Under the pieces are notes generated by a model that was given only the letters and a program-made list of their open reading frames with translations, was not told where the DNA came from and searched no databases. This document shows, one piece after another, positions 1 to 8,045 of a DNA stretch of 64,000 nt. Each line of letters opens with the position of its first letter. Position 1 is the stretch's first letter. The translations under genes and the position numbers were made by a program. Source of the stretch: Vampirovibrionales bacterium (GTDB taxonomy: Bacteria > Cyanobacteriota > Vampirovibrionia > Vampirovibrionales > Vampirovibrionaceae); contig JARXAD010000013.1 of NCBI GenBank assembly GCA_029866025.1, positions 124,001 to 188,000 of the forward strand, read 5' to 3'.

Positions 1-1
1 A

Positions 2-451
2 TCCACGGCCTTTGCTTACTCTGCAAATGCCACAACGGATGATGATAAAAATGTGGTGGTAATTATTGGCGACCCTAATAGTCCAGAAACCAAAGATATG
101 GCTAAGGCTTTTGATAAAAACCGCAGTACAAATGCAGCCAAAATAAAAGTGTTTAAGCCCAATGAGATGGCTGCCGCTAAACAATTTATTACAAGTCAAG
201 GAACAGTAAATTCTAATGTAGCTATTGTAAATACCGCTAATGTGGAAGTTGATCCACTTGGTGGGGGTATAACCAAAGCAAACAATGCCAATCTATACAT
301 TATGAATGCTGCTAAAACGCAAAAAGAAGGTGTTACTAATGAGACTGATTTCCAAGACCTGATCGATCATGCCGGAACCACAGCAGTTAGTGGACACGTC
401 TCCGTAATTAACACCAGTTGTAATGGCACCGCGCTGTTAGATACTGACTAA
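2..451 (+). CDS. Hypothetical secreted protein, 5' end missing
   Basis: The frame is open from base 2 and enters the window in mid-gene, so the N-terminus is lost. The first visible residues, STAFAYSANATTDDDKN, look like the end of a signal peptide with an AxA-type cleavage site, followed by a mature domain that starts with a beta-strand (NVVVIIGDPN). About 135 mature residues follow, with alternating hydrophobic strands (VAIVNTAN, LYIMNAA) and many Asn, Thr and Lys. A GTG at 53 could serve as a start, but the good signal-peptide tail upstream argues against it. No family is recognised. A terminator lies 20 bases after the stop. Confidence 0.6.
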   Translation, partial: STAFAYSANATTDDDKNVVVIIGDPNSPETKDMAKAFDKNRSTNAAKIKVFKPNEMAAAKQFITSQGTVNSNVAIVNTANVEVDPLGGGITKANNANLYIMNAAKTQKEGVTNETDFQDLIDHAGTTAVSGHVSVINTSCNGTALLDTD

Positions 452-470
452 TAAGACTTTTTTCACCTAA

Positions 471-508
471 AAAAGCCCCCGGCTCGTGTTATCGAATCGG
501 GGGCTTTT
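471..508. terminator. Bidirectional intrinsic terminator
   Basis: AAAAGCCCCC at 471-480 pairs with GGGGGCTTTT at 499-508, giving a 10-bp stem with an A-run on one side and a T-run on the other. It lies between the convergent ends of the secreted protein (stop at 451) and the histone-like gene (stop at 521), so it can serve both. Confidence 0.85.
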
Positions 509-520
509 GGTTCGGTTAAC

Positions 521-1432
521 TTACTTACCAGCTTTGGCAGTGCGTTTGCCTTTGGTGGCCGTCTTTGCCTTGGGGGCTACTTTTTTACCCACGGCTTTGG
601 TGGTTTTTTTAGTGGCCACACGGGCGGCTACTTTTTTAGTGGCTGTCTTGGCCATTGTTTTTAGGGGGGTTACTGCTTTTTTACCTTTGGCCGTCACTTT
701 TTTGGCGGTGGCTTTAACGGCTTTGGTTACTTTTTTAGTGGTTTTGGCGGTGGCTTTGCTCACCTTTTTCCCGGCTTTGGTCGCTGTTTTTACGCCTGTC
801 TTCAAGGTGGATTTTAAATCGTTGTGGGTCACCAACTTGAGGGTTTTGACCACGTTGGCCACTTGGCTCTTCACGGTGGTTTCAATTTGTTTTTCAATGG
901 CTTTGCGTTGCTTTTTTACCAGCTGAGCAATATCGTTACCAAATTTTTGGGCTTGGCCTTTGGGAAAATTTTCTTTTTCCACCAAGTGTTTTACTTGTTG
1001 GTCTACCAGCTTTTTCATGGCTTGGGTGGTGTGCACCGCAGCGCCAAAACCAATCAATAATCCGCGTTTTACCAGTTCGGTAACGGGTTGGGCCGATGGT
1101 TTGCCAGAGGCTTTGGTGGCTCCTTTAGTGACCGCTTTTTTAGAAACAACTTTACCGGCCACTTTGGCAGGACGTCCACGCTTGGTGCTGCTGGCTTTAA
1201 CGGTGGCTTTGACTGTTTTGGCAGTGGTTTTTTTAGTGGTGGTTTTGGCGGCTGCTTTTTTAGGAGCGATTTTTTTGGTGGTCTTGGTGGTGGCTTTGAT
1301 TTTTTTGTCAGTGGTTTTTTTGACAACAGCTTTGGCTACTTTTTTAGGGGCTGCTTTTTTAATGGGAGAAGGCGAAGCACTGGGGGTGGACTCGGGCGTG
1401 GGCTGAGACTCATCCATCTTCATTAGAGACAT
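521..1432 (-). CDS. Histone H1-like / phasin-like Lys-Ala-rich protein
   Basis: A 303-residue protein dominated by Lys, Ala and Thr. Residues about 20-115 and 215-303 are low-complexity basic tails made of KKA, KTT and KATAKK units. An AT-hook-like KRGRPAK sits near residue 84. Between the tails, residues about 117-215 form an ordinary amphipathic helical region (TELVKRGLLIGFGAAVH onward) that resembles the phasin domain of PhaF-type proteins. PhaF joins a phasin domain to one histone-like tail; here there are tails on both sides. Likely roles are nucleoid binding or tethering storage granules to DNA; this is inference. The ATG at 1432 is chosen because AAAGGAG lies 7 bases upstream; an in-frame start at 1537 lacks this. 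Confidence 0.7.
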   Translation of the reverse strand: MSLMKMDESQPTPESTPSASPSPIKKAAPKKVAKAVVKKTTDKKIKATTKTTKKIAPKKAAAKTTTKKTTAKTVKATVKASSTKRGRPAKVAGKVVSKKAVTKGATKASGKPSAQPVTELVKRGLLIGFGAAVHTTQAMKKLVDQQVKHLVEKENFPKGQAQKFGNDIAQLVKKQRKAIEKQIETTVKSQVANVVKTLKLVTHNDLKSTLKTGVKTATKAGKKVSKATAKTTKKVTKAVKATAKKVTAKGKKAVTPLKTMAKTATKKVAARVATKKTTKAVGKKVAPKAKTATKGKRTAKAGK

Positions 1433-1786
1433 GAAACACTCCTTTGTGGGCAACGTACAAAACACGTGAATAAACGAAAACATCGACAAAAAATAGTTTA
1501 AAGGGAAAAATCCATTTCGTGAAGCCTCTTTAGACAAGGCTTTTAAATGATCATGAAAAATACACGCCCATCATTATCCTTATTTTGCTGGGCAAGTTTG
1601 TAATGCGTGGCGAAAGTCCACTAATTGATGGAGGCCACGGCGGCTCTAAACGCGTGGGGTTCCATTGGGTAATGGAGTTTAAACGTAGCCAAAAACGCTA
1701 TGGTGGCAGTGGGGTTTTATACAACATCACCCTTTGCTATTACCTACTTCGGCCATCATTCAGTCACACACGACGGGAAAAAAACT
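1433..1786. other. Intergenic stretch with small hairpins
   Basis: No convincing gene between the start of the histone-like gene and the GTG at 1787. The second half carries several short inverted repeats: GTGG/CCAC near 1608-1622, CCACG/CGTGG near 1637-1660 and CCATT/AATGG near 1663-1677. An open frame from ATG 1700 reads into the next gene but has no ribosome-binding site and an atypical composition. Confidence 0.35.
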
Positions 1787-2116
1787 GTGGGCCTCGCCGC
1801 CAGTCAGTCTCGCTACCTATCGCTTACCGCACGTAAAAGCGATTTGGAATTAACCGGTCAGCAAATCAACCAAGGTCGGTTGCAGCTGGCTAACCTTACC
1901 AATGATTTATTCAATACGGCCACAACCCTCGATCCCGATTCCGATGAAGCCGTTAAAATCCAATTGAGAATTAATAGTCTTCAAAAGCTGGATCAAACCC
2001 TGGAGCTTCAATTGCGCCGAGTGGATACCCAGCAAAATGCCATTGCCACCGAGCTGGATGCGGTGAAGAAGGTGATTGATAAAAACATCGATCTCACCTT
2101 TAAAGTATTTGCCTAA
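1787..2116 (+). CDS. Conserved-looking coiled-coil hypothetical protein
   Basis: A protein of about 109 residues, nearly all predicted helix. It opens VGLAASQSRYLSLTARKSDL and ends with a long amphipathic stretch ending in VIDKNIDLTFKVFA. The N-terminal LAASQSRYLSLTARKSD block is, as far as I recall, typical of short proteins in Melainabacteria genomes, but I cannot name a function. The start is uncertain: GTG 1787 fits the conserved block, while ATG 1700 would add 29 unlike residues. The next gene, in the same direction, also ends in a coiled coil, so the two may form a pair. Confidence 0.55.
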   Translation: MGLAASQSRYLSLTARKSDLELTGQQINQGRLQLANLTNDLFNTATTLDPDSDEAVKIQLRINSLQKLDQTLELQLRRVDTQQNAIATELDAVKKVIDKNIDLTFKVFA

Positions 2117-2251
2117 CGGCCAAAGGCCGTTTCGTAATAATTGGATCGTCGAAGATAAGGGGACATAATCGGTCGAGCGATGCTATGCGAGGGTGGGGCT
2201 AGCTGACGTTAAGTTCTCCGCCAAATGACCGATACCTAGGGAAAGGATTAG
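2116..2251 (+). promoter_or_regulatory. Possible structured leader RNA before the Gly-rich gene
   Basis: After a small hairpin (CGGCC/GGCCG, 2116-2130), ATCGGTC at 2168-2174 pairs with GACCGAT at 2227-2233. Inside it GGTGGGG at 2192-2198 pairs with C-TCCGCC ending at 2222, partly through G-T pairs. This nested helix fills most of the 135-base gap and ends just before the AAAGGA motif and GTG start at 2252. I do not recognise a known riboswitch or ribozyme class. Confidence 0.3.
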
Positions 2252-3277
2252 GTGTGCCGTTCATGGGCACCGGGTTGCAATGCTTACCCAGCAACTTACC
2301 CTACTCCTAACCTCTCGGCGCCATCGTCCCCACTCATTGGATTTTTTACTGGCATGAGTTACAAAAACGACAGCTTTCTCGTCATCCTCGATAAATATTC
2401 GACGGCCAGTTCGGCTGCCAAAGCCGATTTGTTTGAGACCTACGATCGCATTCGCGATTTAACGGCGTCGGGCAATGCCATGGGTGGCGGCGGTACGGGC
2501 AAGTTTTTTGGGGTGCTCACCAATTTGGCCAAAATGTTTGGCTCTTCTGCTTTTAACCCCACCATGGGCAACGAATCCATGACGGTACCGGGTACCAGCT
2601 ATTACAGCCCCATTTCCGGCGGAACCGGTATTGTACCCGGTGGCCAAGCGTCTTTTGGGCTCTCACCCTTTGGTCAACTCCCAGGTTTTCCTACCGGTGC
2701 TGCTGCTAATATTGGCGGCTTGTCGGGTATTTTTGCAGGGGGTGCTGCGGGTCTTAACTCGGCTCCTGTGGTATGGCTGCCCACGGGTTCTCAATCCCTC
2801 TCTCCGGCCAATTTGGGTATCGAAGACACGTCACGTTTTCCTGTGGGTATGGCCCAAGGTATGATGGGCGGCGGTTATTTTGCAGGGGGCGCTAGCCCTT
2901 TGGGCAGTTTGGCAACGGCCGGTTCTTTGGGTGCTGGCGCGGCTGCCGGTGCGGGTATGGGCCGTAACTGGGTAATGCCAGCCGCAGGCATTGTGAGCGG
3001 TATTGGTGGATTATTGACGACTCTTGGCCCGTTTTTTGGTCCCTTTGGTTTGGCCGCAGCCGCTGGGGGTGCCTTGATGAACGGCGCTGCCGGTGCAGTG
3101 CTTTCTTCGTACCAGTCCGTTAGTAACCGAATTTTGGTGAATGCTGACACTATTTTAAGCAACCGCGTTAAAAACCTCGAAACCACCATCAAGCAACTCG
3201 ACGCCCAAAATGACATTGTCAAAAAGCTCATGAAGGAATACATCGACGGCGAGAAAAAAGCCCTCGACAACCTCTAG
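2252..3277 (+). CDS. Gly/Ala-rich hypothetical with C-terminal coiled coil
   Basis: A 341-residue protein with three parts. A helical N-terminal region is followed by a long Gly/Ala/Pro/Ser-rich middle (about residues 75-285) containing short hydrophobic stretches such as PAAGIVSGIGGLLTTLG, and then a basic C-terminal coiled coil (RVKNLETTIKQLDAQNDIVK). The design suggests a surface, filament or membrane-inserting protein, but no family is recognised. GTG 2252 has AAAGGA at 2242-2247. An ATG at 2354 (MSYKNDSF) is the main alternative and would remove a Cys/Pro-rich N-terminus that looks less natural. Confidence 0.55.
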   Translation: MCRSWAPGCNAYPATYPTPNLSAPSSPLIGFFTGMSYKNDSFLVILDKYSTASSAAKADLFETYDRIRDLTASGNAMGGGGTGKFFGVLTNLAKMFGSSAFNPTMGNESMTVPGTSYYSPISGGTGIVPGGQASFGLSPFGQLPGFPTGAAANIGGLSGIFAGGAAGLNSAPVVWLPTGSQSLSPANLGIEDTSRFPVGMAQGMMGGGYFAGGASPLGSLATAGSLGAGAAAGAGMGRNWVMPAAGIVSGIGGLLTTLGPFFGPFGLAAAAGGALMNGAAGAVLSSYQSVSNRILVNADTILSNRVKNLETTIKQLDAQNDIVKKLMKEYIDGEKKALDNL

Positions 3278-3305
3278 GCCCCAAAGCGGCCCTCTTATAT
3301 TTGGA

Positions 3306-3413
3306 TCATTTTTTACTTCGTTTGTTTTTGGTTTTATCGGCATCGTCGGCTTTGTATACTGGCTTATCGGATACTTTTTTAATGCTTGGTTTTTTTCTGT
3401 CGTCATCAAACAC
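3306..3413 (-). CDS. Possible 35-residue Lys/Asp-rich small protein
   Basis: The reverse strand reads GTG then FDDDRKKPSIKKVSDKPVYK and ends RSKK-stop. The composition (Lys, Asp, Ser) is that of a soluble tail-like peptide, whereas the forward strand gives only hydrophobic translations with no good start. There is no close ribosome-binding site; the nearest AGGTG is about 17 bases upstream. It lies convergent with the Gly-rich gene. It may be a real small protein or the 3' relic of one. Confidence 0.25.
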   Translation of the reverse strand: MFDDDRKKPSIKKVSDKPVYKADDADKTKNKRSKK

Positions 3414-3452
3414 GTTGTTACTTAAAACACCTTTTTAGGATGTTAACTCCCT

Positions 3453-3707
3453 GTGGCCACTGCCCCTCGCTGGAACGACCCCACCCTCCAAGCCACCATG
3501 CTTAGCCAAACCGTTCGCCCTAAAGAATGGGCTTTAGCGATGCTGGCCGAAATTATCAATCGGGTGACGGTGTTTTTTCGCCTGCAAAAAAACCTAACCG
3601 CCTGCAAAGTGCGTATTACCGATTTGCAAGCCCGCAACCAGCGCATTGAAGACTACATGGCGGCCCATCATGTGAAAGACGGCCAAAAAATAAACTGGCT
3701 TCGCTAG
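3453..3707 (+). CDS. Small hypothetical helical protein
   Basis: An 84-residue protein that is mostly helix, with the core EIINRVTVFFRLQKNLTAC followed by a probable coiled coil (DLQARNQRIEDYM). No signal peptide, membrane segment or known motif is seen. The start is either GTG 3453 or ATG 3498; neither has a strong ribosome-binding site. A terminator-like hairpin follows directly. Function unknown. Confidence 0.5.
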   Translation: MATAPRWNDPTLQATMLSQTVRPKEWALAMLAEIINRVTVFFRLQKNLTACKVRITDLQARNQRIEDYMAAHHVKDGQKINWLR

Positions 3708-3711
3708 CCGC

Positions 3712-3735
3712 TAACCCCCAAGGGGGCTTTTATTA
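3712..3735 (+). terminator. Terminator-like hairpin
   Basis: CCCC and GGGG, separated by a 4-base loop, are followed by CTTTTATT just after the stop of the 84-residue gene at 3707. Confidence 0.55.
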
Positions 3736-3794
3736 CAAAAATCATGGGTGCGATTTTAAAACGGTTGGTTTTCGTGTTTTTAATGAGTGCTTCA

Positions 3795-4334
3795 TTAATA
3801 CTGCTGAAATAACAGTGGTCGATAGCTGAGGGTGTTGGTTTGAAACAACCTGTTGTTAAAAGGCATGCGGGCCAAAGCTTTTGGCGCTGGCATTAGGGCT
3901 ATTGTTAGGCCGTCATTCCGTCTTGCGATGTTATTGGTAGGCTGAAACCACCGTTGTGTCATCCACTCTGCCAAGCGTTTGGCCCCAAACCCAGAATAGG
4001 TTGACGCCAAGATGCAGCCAATGGCTGTGGATACCAACCCCACCCGTTTGGGTGTCCATGGGTGGGCCCACCGTTGGGTGGCTTTTGCTAGCCCGAACTG
4101 AACGGATGGCGTGATGACTAAAAAAATGCCCCAGCCCACGGCATAAGCGGCTAAATCTCGAATGGAAAGCATCAAACGGTCGTGAAATGGACGTTTTTGG
4201 TCGTCTAAAAAACGAAACAGTGGCACACACACCGTAGGAATGCCCCATGCCATGAGCACAGCAGGAGTAGTGGCCGGGCTGGTTTTAATGGCCCGCCAAA
4301 GTGGCTTGATGGTGTTCCATAATCTCATCATCAT
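3795..4334 (-). CDS. Hypothetical membrane protein under a palindromic operator
   Basis: About 179 residues. The N-terminal half has two to three likely membrane segments (TPAVLMAWGIPTVCVPLF; AAYAVGWGIFLVITPSVQF; VGLVSTAIGCILASTYSGF), and the C-terminal 60 residues are soluble. A conserved-looking RFLDDQKRPFHDR loop lies between the first two segments. No family is recognised. Three ATG codons in a row (4334, 4331, 4328) could start it. Its upstream region is unusual: a 26-bp near-perfect palindrome ends 7 bases before the start and a second perfect 18-bp palindrome lies further up. It is therefore probably an inducible single-gene unit. Confidence 0.55.
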   Translation of the reverse strand: MMMRLWNTIKPLWRAIKTSPATTPAVLMAWGIPTVCVPLFRFLDDQKRPFHDRLMLSIRDLAAYAVGWGIFLVITPSVQFGLAKATQRWAHPWTPKRVGLVSTAIGCILASTYSGFGAKRLAEWMTQRWFQPTNNIARRNDGLTIALMPAPKALARMPFNNRLFQTNTLSYRPLLFQQY

Positions 4335-4340
4335 AAGAAA

Positions 4341-4366
4341 CAAGGTTGACGTTAACGTAAACCTTG
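4341..4366. promoter_or_regulatory. 26-bp palindrome, probable operator (proximal copy)
   Basis: CAAGGTT-GACGTTAACGTA-AACCTTG is self-complementary except for one base pair and is centred on GTTAAC between 4353 and 4354. It lies directly upstream of the membrane-protein gene on the minus strand. The ACGTTAACGT core resembles operators of MerR-family regulators; the LiuR-type motif is the closest I know. The regulator is not encoded nearby. Confidence 0.65.
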
Positions 4367-4399
4367 TGGGTGAAAAAGAAAGGGCAAGTACAATATAAG

Positions 4400-4417
4400 G
4401 TTGACGTTAACGTCAAC
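4400..4417. promoter_or_regulatory. 18-bp perfect palindrome, probable operator (distal copy)
   Basis: GTTGACGTTAACGTCAAC reads the same on both strands. Its centre is 55 bp from that of the proximal copy, about five helical turns. Together the two sites form a classic paired-operator layout. On the minus strand TTGACG inside this copy could also act as a -35 element. Confidence 0.65.
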
Positions 4418-4489
4418 TATATCAAAAACACGAGTGTCAGTTGTACCGATTGGTATAAAGAATCATGGCGTGTTCAGGACAACACGCTA

Positions 4490-5620
4490 TCAAGTGTCTA
4501 GCCATAGGCCAAAGGGATCGGGAATGGAGACTCGAGTGGTGCCCTTTTCCGTAATGATTTGAGAAATATACTGTGCTGGAGTCACGTCAAAGCCTGGGTT
4601 CCAAAAGCGAACAGGTACTGGGTAGTCGCCATAAGGGTCAGTGATTTCATTAGAGCAGCGCTCTTCAATCTCAATGGTGCTGCCGTCGGGTAGCTCTGGA
4701 TCAATGGTAGATAAAGGAGCTACCACGTAAAAGGGTATGTTATGGACATACGCTGATAATGCATGGCTGTAGGTGCCAATTTTATTAGCGGTATCGCCAT
4801 TACGGGCAATGCGGTCGGCACCCACCAGCACGGCATCAATGCCGCCTTGGCGCATCAGGCTGGCCACCATGTTGTCACTCACTAAGGTTACGGGGATGCC
4901 ATCCCGGTAAAGCTCCCAAGCCGTGAGTTTGGCGCCTTGCAAGCGGGGGCGGGTTTCGCTGGCCACCACCTTTAGGGTGGGGTCTGCGGCAAACAAACTA
5001 CGAATGACCCCCAGTGCCGTACCATACCCGCCGGTGGCAAGCGCCCCTGCGTTGCAGTGGGTAAGGATGGTGGCCCCTTTGGGCAAGTGCTGTTGCAATA
5101 AGGCGGCTCCATGGGCGCCCATGGCTTTACACGCGGCTATATCTTCGGTGTGGATGGCGTTGGCTTCCGCTGTGATGGCCTCAAATAGGCTTTGTTTATT
5201 GGCACTGTCCCAACCGTTTAAGTGGTTGGTTTGGGCCTGGGTAAAGGCCAACATTCGGTCTACGGCCCACATGAGGTTGACGGCCGTGGGGCGAGTAGCG
5301 CGGAGTGTGGCGGCATCGGCGGTAAAGGCCTGCCAAAAGTCTCCCTTGGTGGGCGATGTATTGGACACCAAATGCTCGTAAGCGCTAAGCACCAACCCAT
5401 ACGCCGCGGCAATGCCAATAGCGGGGGCACCGCGCACAATCATGGTGGTAATGGCGTTGGCCATGGCTGCCACGGTACGGATGCGCACCGTTACTTCCTG
5501 CGCGGGTAGCAGGCGCTGGTCCCACAGCACCACCGTGGGCGATTGTTCACCGGTTTGGGCGGCTTCATCCCACCACAGGGGGGTGAGAGCTTGGGTGGGG
5601 CGTTGGAGTGTTGCTGTCAT
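4490..5620 (-). CDS. mtnA: Methylthioribose-1-phosphate isomerase
   Basis: Isomerises 5-methylthioribose-1-phosphate to 5-methylthioribulose-1-phosphate in the methionine salvage pathway; cytosolic. The protein of about 376 residues has the family signatures RGAPAIGIAAAYG, the active-site Cys block ILTHCNAGALATGGYGTALG, ETRPRLQGAKLTAWEL and the catalytic Asp block VGADRIARNGDTANKIGTY, so all key residues are present. The start at 5620 (MTATLQRP) is preferred over one 18 codons upstream, because the upstream extension is poor coding sequence. No other salvage gene is adjacent. Confidence 0.95.
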   Translation of the reverse strand: MTATLQRPTQALTPLWWDEAAQTGEQSPTVVLWDQRLLPAQEVTVRIRTVAAMANAITTMIVRGAPAIGIAAAYGLVLSAYEHLVSNTSPTKGDFWQAFTADAATLRATRPTAVNLMWAVDRMLAFTQAQTNHLNGWDSANKQSLFEAITAEANAIHTEDIAACKAMGAHGAALLQQHLPKGATILTHCNAGALATGGYGTALGVIRSLFAADPTLKVVASETRPRLQGAKLTAWELYRDGIPVTLVSDNMVASLMRQGGIDAVLVGADRIARNGDTANKIGTYSHALSAYVHNIPFYVVAPLSTIDPELPDGSTIEIEERCSNEITDPYGDYPVPVRFWNPGFDVTPAQYISQIITEKGTTRVSIPDPFGLWLDT

Positions 5621-5674
5621 AGAAAGAAGTCCACGAGGGGGGAAAATGATAGTGTTACTGTAGCGCAAAGGCAA

Positions 5675-5973
5675 ACGCCCCCAAAGCCTTATTATGATAG
5701 ACGTTATCGGTAGGCTTTTTCGCTGAGGGGTCAGCCCCCAGCAAGCTGGACTTAATAAATTAGCAAGTAGCGTAAAATATCTGTAACTTTAGGAACTTAC
5801 TCATTGTGTAGGTTCCTAAACACGCATAGCTTGGCTCTCAAACAGGCGTTATTAGGCTAATGCTAACGCATGGTAAGCCCAACAACCCGCCCTCTCCCAC
5901 GGCATCTTGTTTAAAAGGGCCATTGGTTATAAAGCGCTAGAGAGTTAAAAAACGTTTTTGTTACAAAGGGTAC
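5675..5973. repeat. Gene-free interval with a dispersed repeat and hairpins
   Basis: About 300 bases without a gene between mtnA and the end of ftsZ. CCAGCAAGCTGG at 5738-5749 starts a segment that continues to about 5790 with GCGTAAAATATCT and matches, imperfectly, sequences near 32613 and 32885-32931. It is followed by a 9-bp inverted repeat, TTTAGGAAC (5788-5796) with GTTCCTAAA (5812-5820). AAAAACGTTTTT near 5948-5960 may help terminate ftsZ transcription. Confidence 0.4.
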
Positions 5974-7575
5974 TTACTTGCCTTGCAAAAAGCCGGGCAA
6001 ATCCAGCAAGCTGCGGGCGGCATCGGCCAGCGAGGACTTGCGCTCCGGCTCGGCAGCCGGTTTTCGTTGCGGGGCTGTGGCAGGCATGGCGGCAAAGCGA
6101 GGATCCGCAGGACCACCGCTCAAAGGCTGTCCCAAAGGTTGTTGAGACTGTTGCGCTTGCTGAGAACCATACCCAGCATAAGCCGGTTGTTGTTGGGGCA
6201 CCGAGTAACCGCCCACACGCTCAGGACCGGAACGTTCGGGCATCACGGGGGTAGGCATACCGGCGTTGGCAGCGCCCAAGGCGGCTGGGGCGTAGCGGTA
6301 GCCGGCATCAAAGGGGGTTTGCACACCAAAGCGGCTAGCCGCAGCGGCTTGCTGGTTTTTGAGCTGGAATCCGGTAGCAATAACCGTAATTTGTAGCTCG
6401 CCTTGCAGGCGCTCATCAATCACCGAGCCAAAGATGATGTTGGCATCTTTGTCCACGTGGCTGTAGATGACATCGGCGGCTTCGTTCACTTCGTGCAGGG
6501 TCATATCGGGGCCACCCGTCACGTTAAAGATGACGCCACTGGCGCCTTCAATGGATGTTTCGAGCAGGGGCGAATTGATGGCCATTTGGGCGGCTTCAAT
6601 GGCGCGGCCTTCGCCGGCGGCCATGCCCACACCCATAATGGCGCTGCCAGCGTGGTTCATGACGGCTTTTACATCGGCAAAGTCCACGTTAATAAGGCCA
6701 GGGATGGTAATGATGTCGCTAATCCCTTGCACACCGCGCATCAGCACGTCATCGGCAATGCGGAACGCTTCCTGCATGGACGTGCGACGATCCACCACTT
6801 CCAACAACTTGTCGTTGGGGATGACGATGAGGGTGTCAACGGCTTCGGCAATGGCTTCTAGGCCACTGACGGCTTGTTGCTGACGACGACGACCTTCAAA
6901 GCCAAAGGGCTTGGTCACAATCCCAACAGTGAGGGCGCCCAAGTCGCGGGCAATATCGGCTACTACAGCAGCAGCGCCGGTGCCGGTTCCACCGCCCATC
7001 CCGGCGGTAATAAACACCATGTCGGCGCCTTCAAGAGCGGCCATAATGTCGTCACGGCTTTCTTCGGCAGCTTTTTGGCCAATGGCAGGGTTACCGCCAG
7101 CGCCTAATCCGCGTGTAATTTTTTGCCCAATTTGCAAACGTTTGGGTGTGGCGGCCATTTCCAACACTTGGGCGTCGGTGTTCATCACCCAAAACTCAAT
7201 GTTGCTCATCCCGTGGGCAATCATTCGGTTGACGGCGTTACCGCCGCCACCGCCCACGCCTACCACCTTAATATTGGCCATGAGGTGATTGGGTTCTTGA
7301 GGAAAACCGTGTTGAGACTGTTGTTGAGGGTTGGACATGGAGGGCTCCGGGGATTGAGGCGGTAACGAAGAAGGTAAAGACTGAAGGGGTGCTGAAACAG
7401 CGGGTAAAATATTGTCTGCTAGGCGGTCTGACAGGTTGTCGGGAGGCAGTGTGCCGTCTGGATTGGGGAATAACTGCGGGAAACGAGACGATAGGGACGG
7501 TTGAAAGGGCGTCTCGCTATTGTGATGAGCTCCTTTCGTATTCTTTGGATTGGCGGGCGGTTGTGGCTCCGTCAT
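5974..7575 (-). CDS. ftsZ: Cell division protein FtsZ
   Basis: Tubulin-like GTPase that polymerises into the cytokinetic ring on the inner face of the membrane. The GTP-binding signature GGGTGTG lies in [17 protein letters not shown], the T7-loop is [12 protein letters not shown], and a C-terminal peptide LDLPGFLQ fits the site that binds FtsA/SepF-type partners, after a Pro/Gln-rich linker. Using ATG 7575 the protein has 533 residues, with about 95 Pro/Ser/Gln-rich residues before the GTPase core, which is unusually long. ATG 7338 has GGAG 6 bases upstream and would give a normal-length FtsZ of about 454 residues. The longer frame has no stops and looks coding, so both starts are possible. 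Confidence 0.95.
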   Translation of the reverse strand: MTEPQPPANPKNTKGAHHNSETPFQPSLSSRFPQLFPNPDGTLPPDNLSDRLADNILPAVSAPLQSLPSSLPPQSPEPSMSNPQQQSQHGFPQEPNHLMANIKVVGVGGGGGNAVNRMIAHGMSNIEFWVMNTDAQVLEMAATPKRLQIGQKITRGLGAGGNPAIGQKAAEESRDDIMAALEGADMVFITAGMGGGTGTGAAAVVADIARDLGALTVGIVTKPFGFEGRRRQQQAVSGLEAIAEAVDTLIVIPNDKLLEVVDRRTSMQEAFRIADDVLMRGVQGISDIITIPGLINVDFADVKAVMNHAGSAIMGVGMAAGEGRAIEAAQMAINSPLLETSIEGASGVIFNVTGGPDMTLHEVNEAADVIYSHVDKDANIIFGSVIDERLQGELQITVIATGFQLKNQQAAAASRFGVQTPFDAGYRYAPAALGAANAGMPTPVMPERSGPERVGGYSVPQQQPAYAGYGSQQAQQSQQPLGQPLSGGPADPRFAAMPATAPQRKPAAEPERKSSLADAARSLLDLPGFLQGK

Positions 7576-7675
7576 CGCGTGTGTTTCTTCCCTAATCAAC
7601 CAGACTTAGTCAATCAAACCTAATCAACCAAAAATTAAGTCAACCAATAAGCTACCCACTATAAAACCCAAGTCC

Positions 7676-7954
7676 TTATGATATTGGATCCTTGGGAGCA
7701 ACCTTTGGATAGCTTGCATCATTATGCTGGTGACCCCACGGTGATGCCAAGTAGAAATAGGGTTTCGGTACACGAACCGTAATATATGGTAACGATTGAC
7801 GCCAAAGGCTGGCAGCAAAGTACTGGCTTGGACCCATTCTATCCTTCATGTATAAAGTCAGAGCGTCTTCTCTCCACTTGGCCATGCGGGGTGAGGCATC
7901 GTTACGTTTCTTGAAGATTCCCTCCAAACACCCTATGCCCCAGCCTGCCTCCAT
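7676..7954 (-). CDS. Possible small hypothetical protein upstream of ftsZ
   Basis: A 92-residue frame beginning MEAGWGIGCLEG with a Trp/Tyr/Pro-rich second half (VRVPKPYFYLASPWGHQH). It lies in the otherwise empty 470 bases between ftsZ and the divergent HDOD gene. Codon choice is plausible, but no ribosome-binding site precedes the ATG and no family is recognised. The remainder of the gap shows nothing apart from repeated TCAAYCAA-like bases near 7605-7645. Confidence 0.3.
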   Translation of the reverse strand: MEAGWGIGCLEGIFKKRNDASPRMAKWREDALTLYMKDRMGPSQYFAASLWRQSLPYITVRVPKPYFYLASPWGHQHNDASYPKVAPKDPIS

Positions 7955-8045
7955 AAGGTAGGATGGAGCTTTACTCCTCTCTTTTACGCCCTCCCCTTTT
8001 ATGAATCTCTTCCCACGCTTTAGGCCTTCATTGCTTTAGCCCCCT

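Noticed and set aside
1069-1426. Several long frames on both strands inside the histone-like gene
   Set aside because: They arise from the Lys/Ala/Thr low-complexity codons; only the 521-1432 minus frame has a ribosome-binding site and sensible structure.
1608-1640. Hammerhead ribozyme suspected from CGAAAGTC near small stems
   Set aside because: The required CUGAUGA core is absent.
1585-1836. Plus-strand open frame of 83 codons before the coiled-coil gene
   Set aside because: It runs out of frame into the start of the coiled-coil gene, has odd Cys/Arg-rich composition and no ribosome-binding site.
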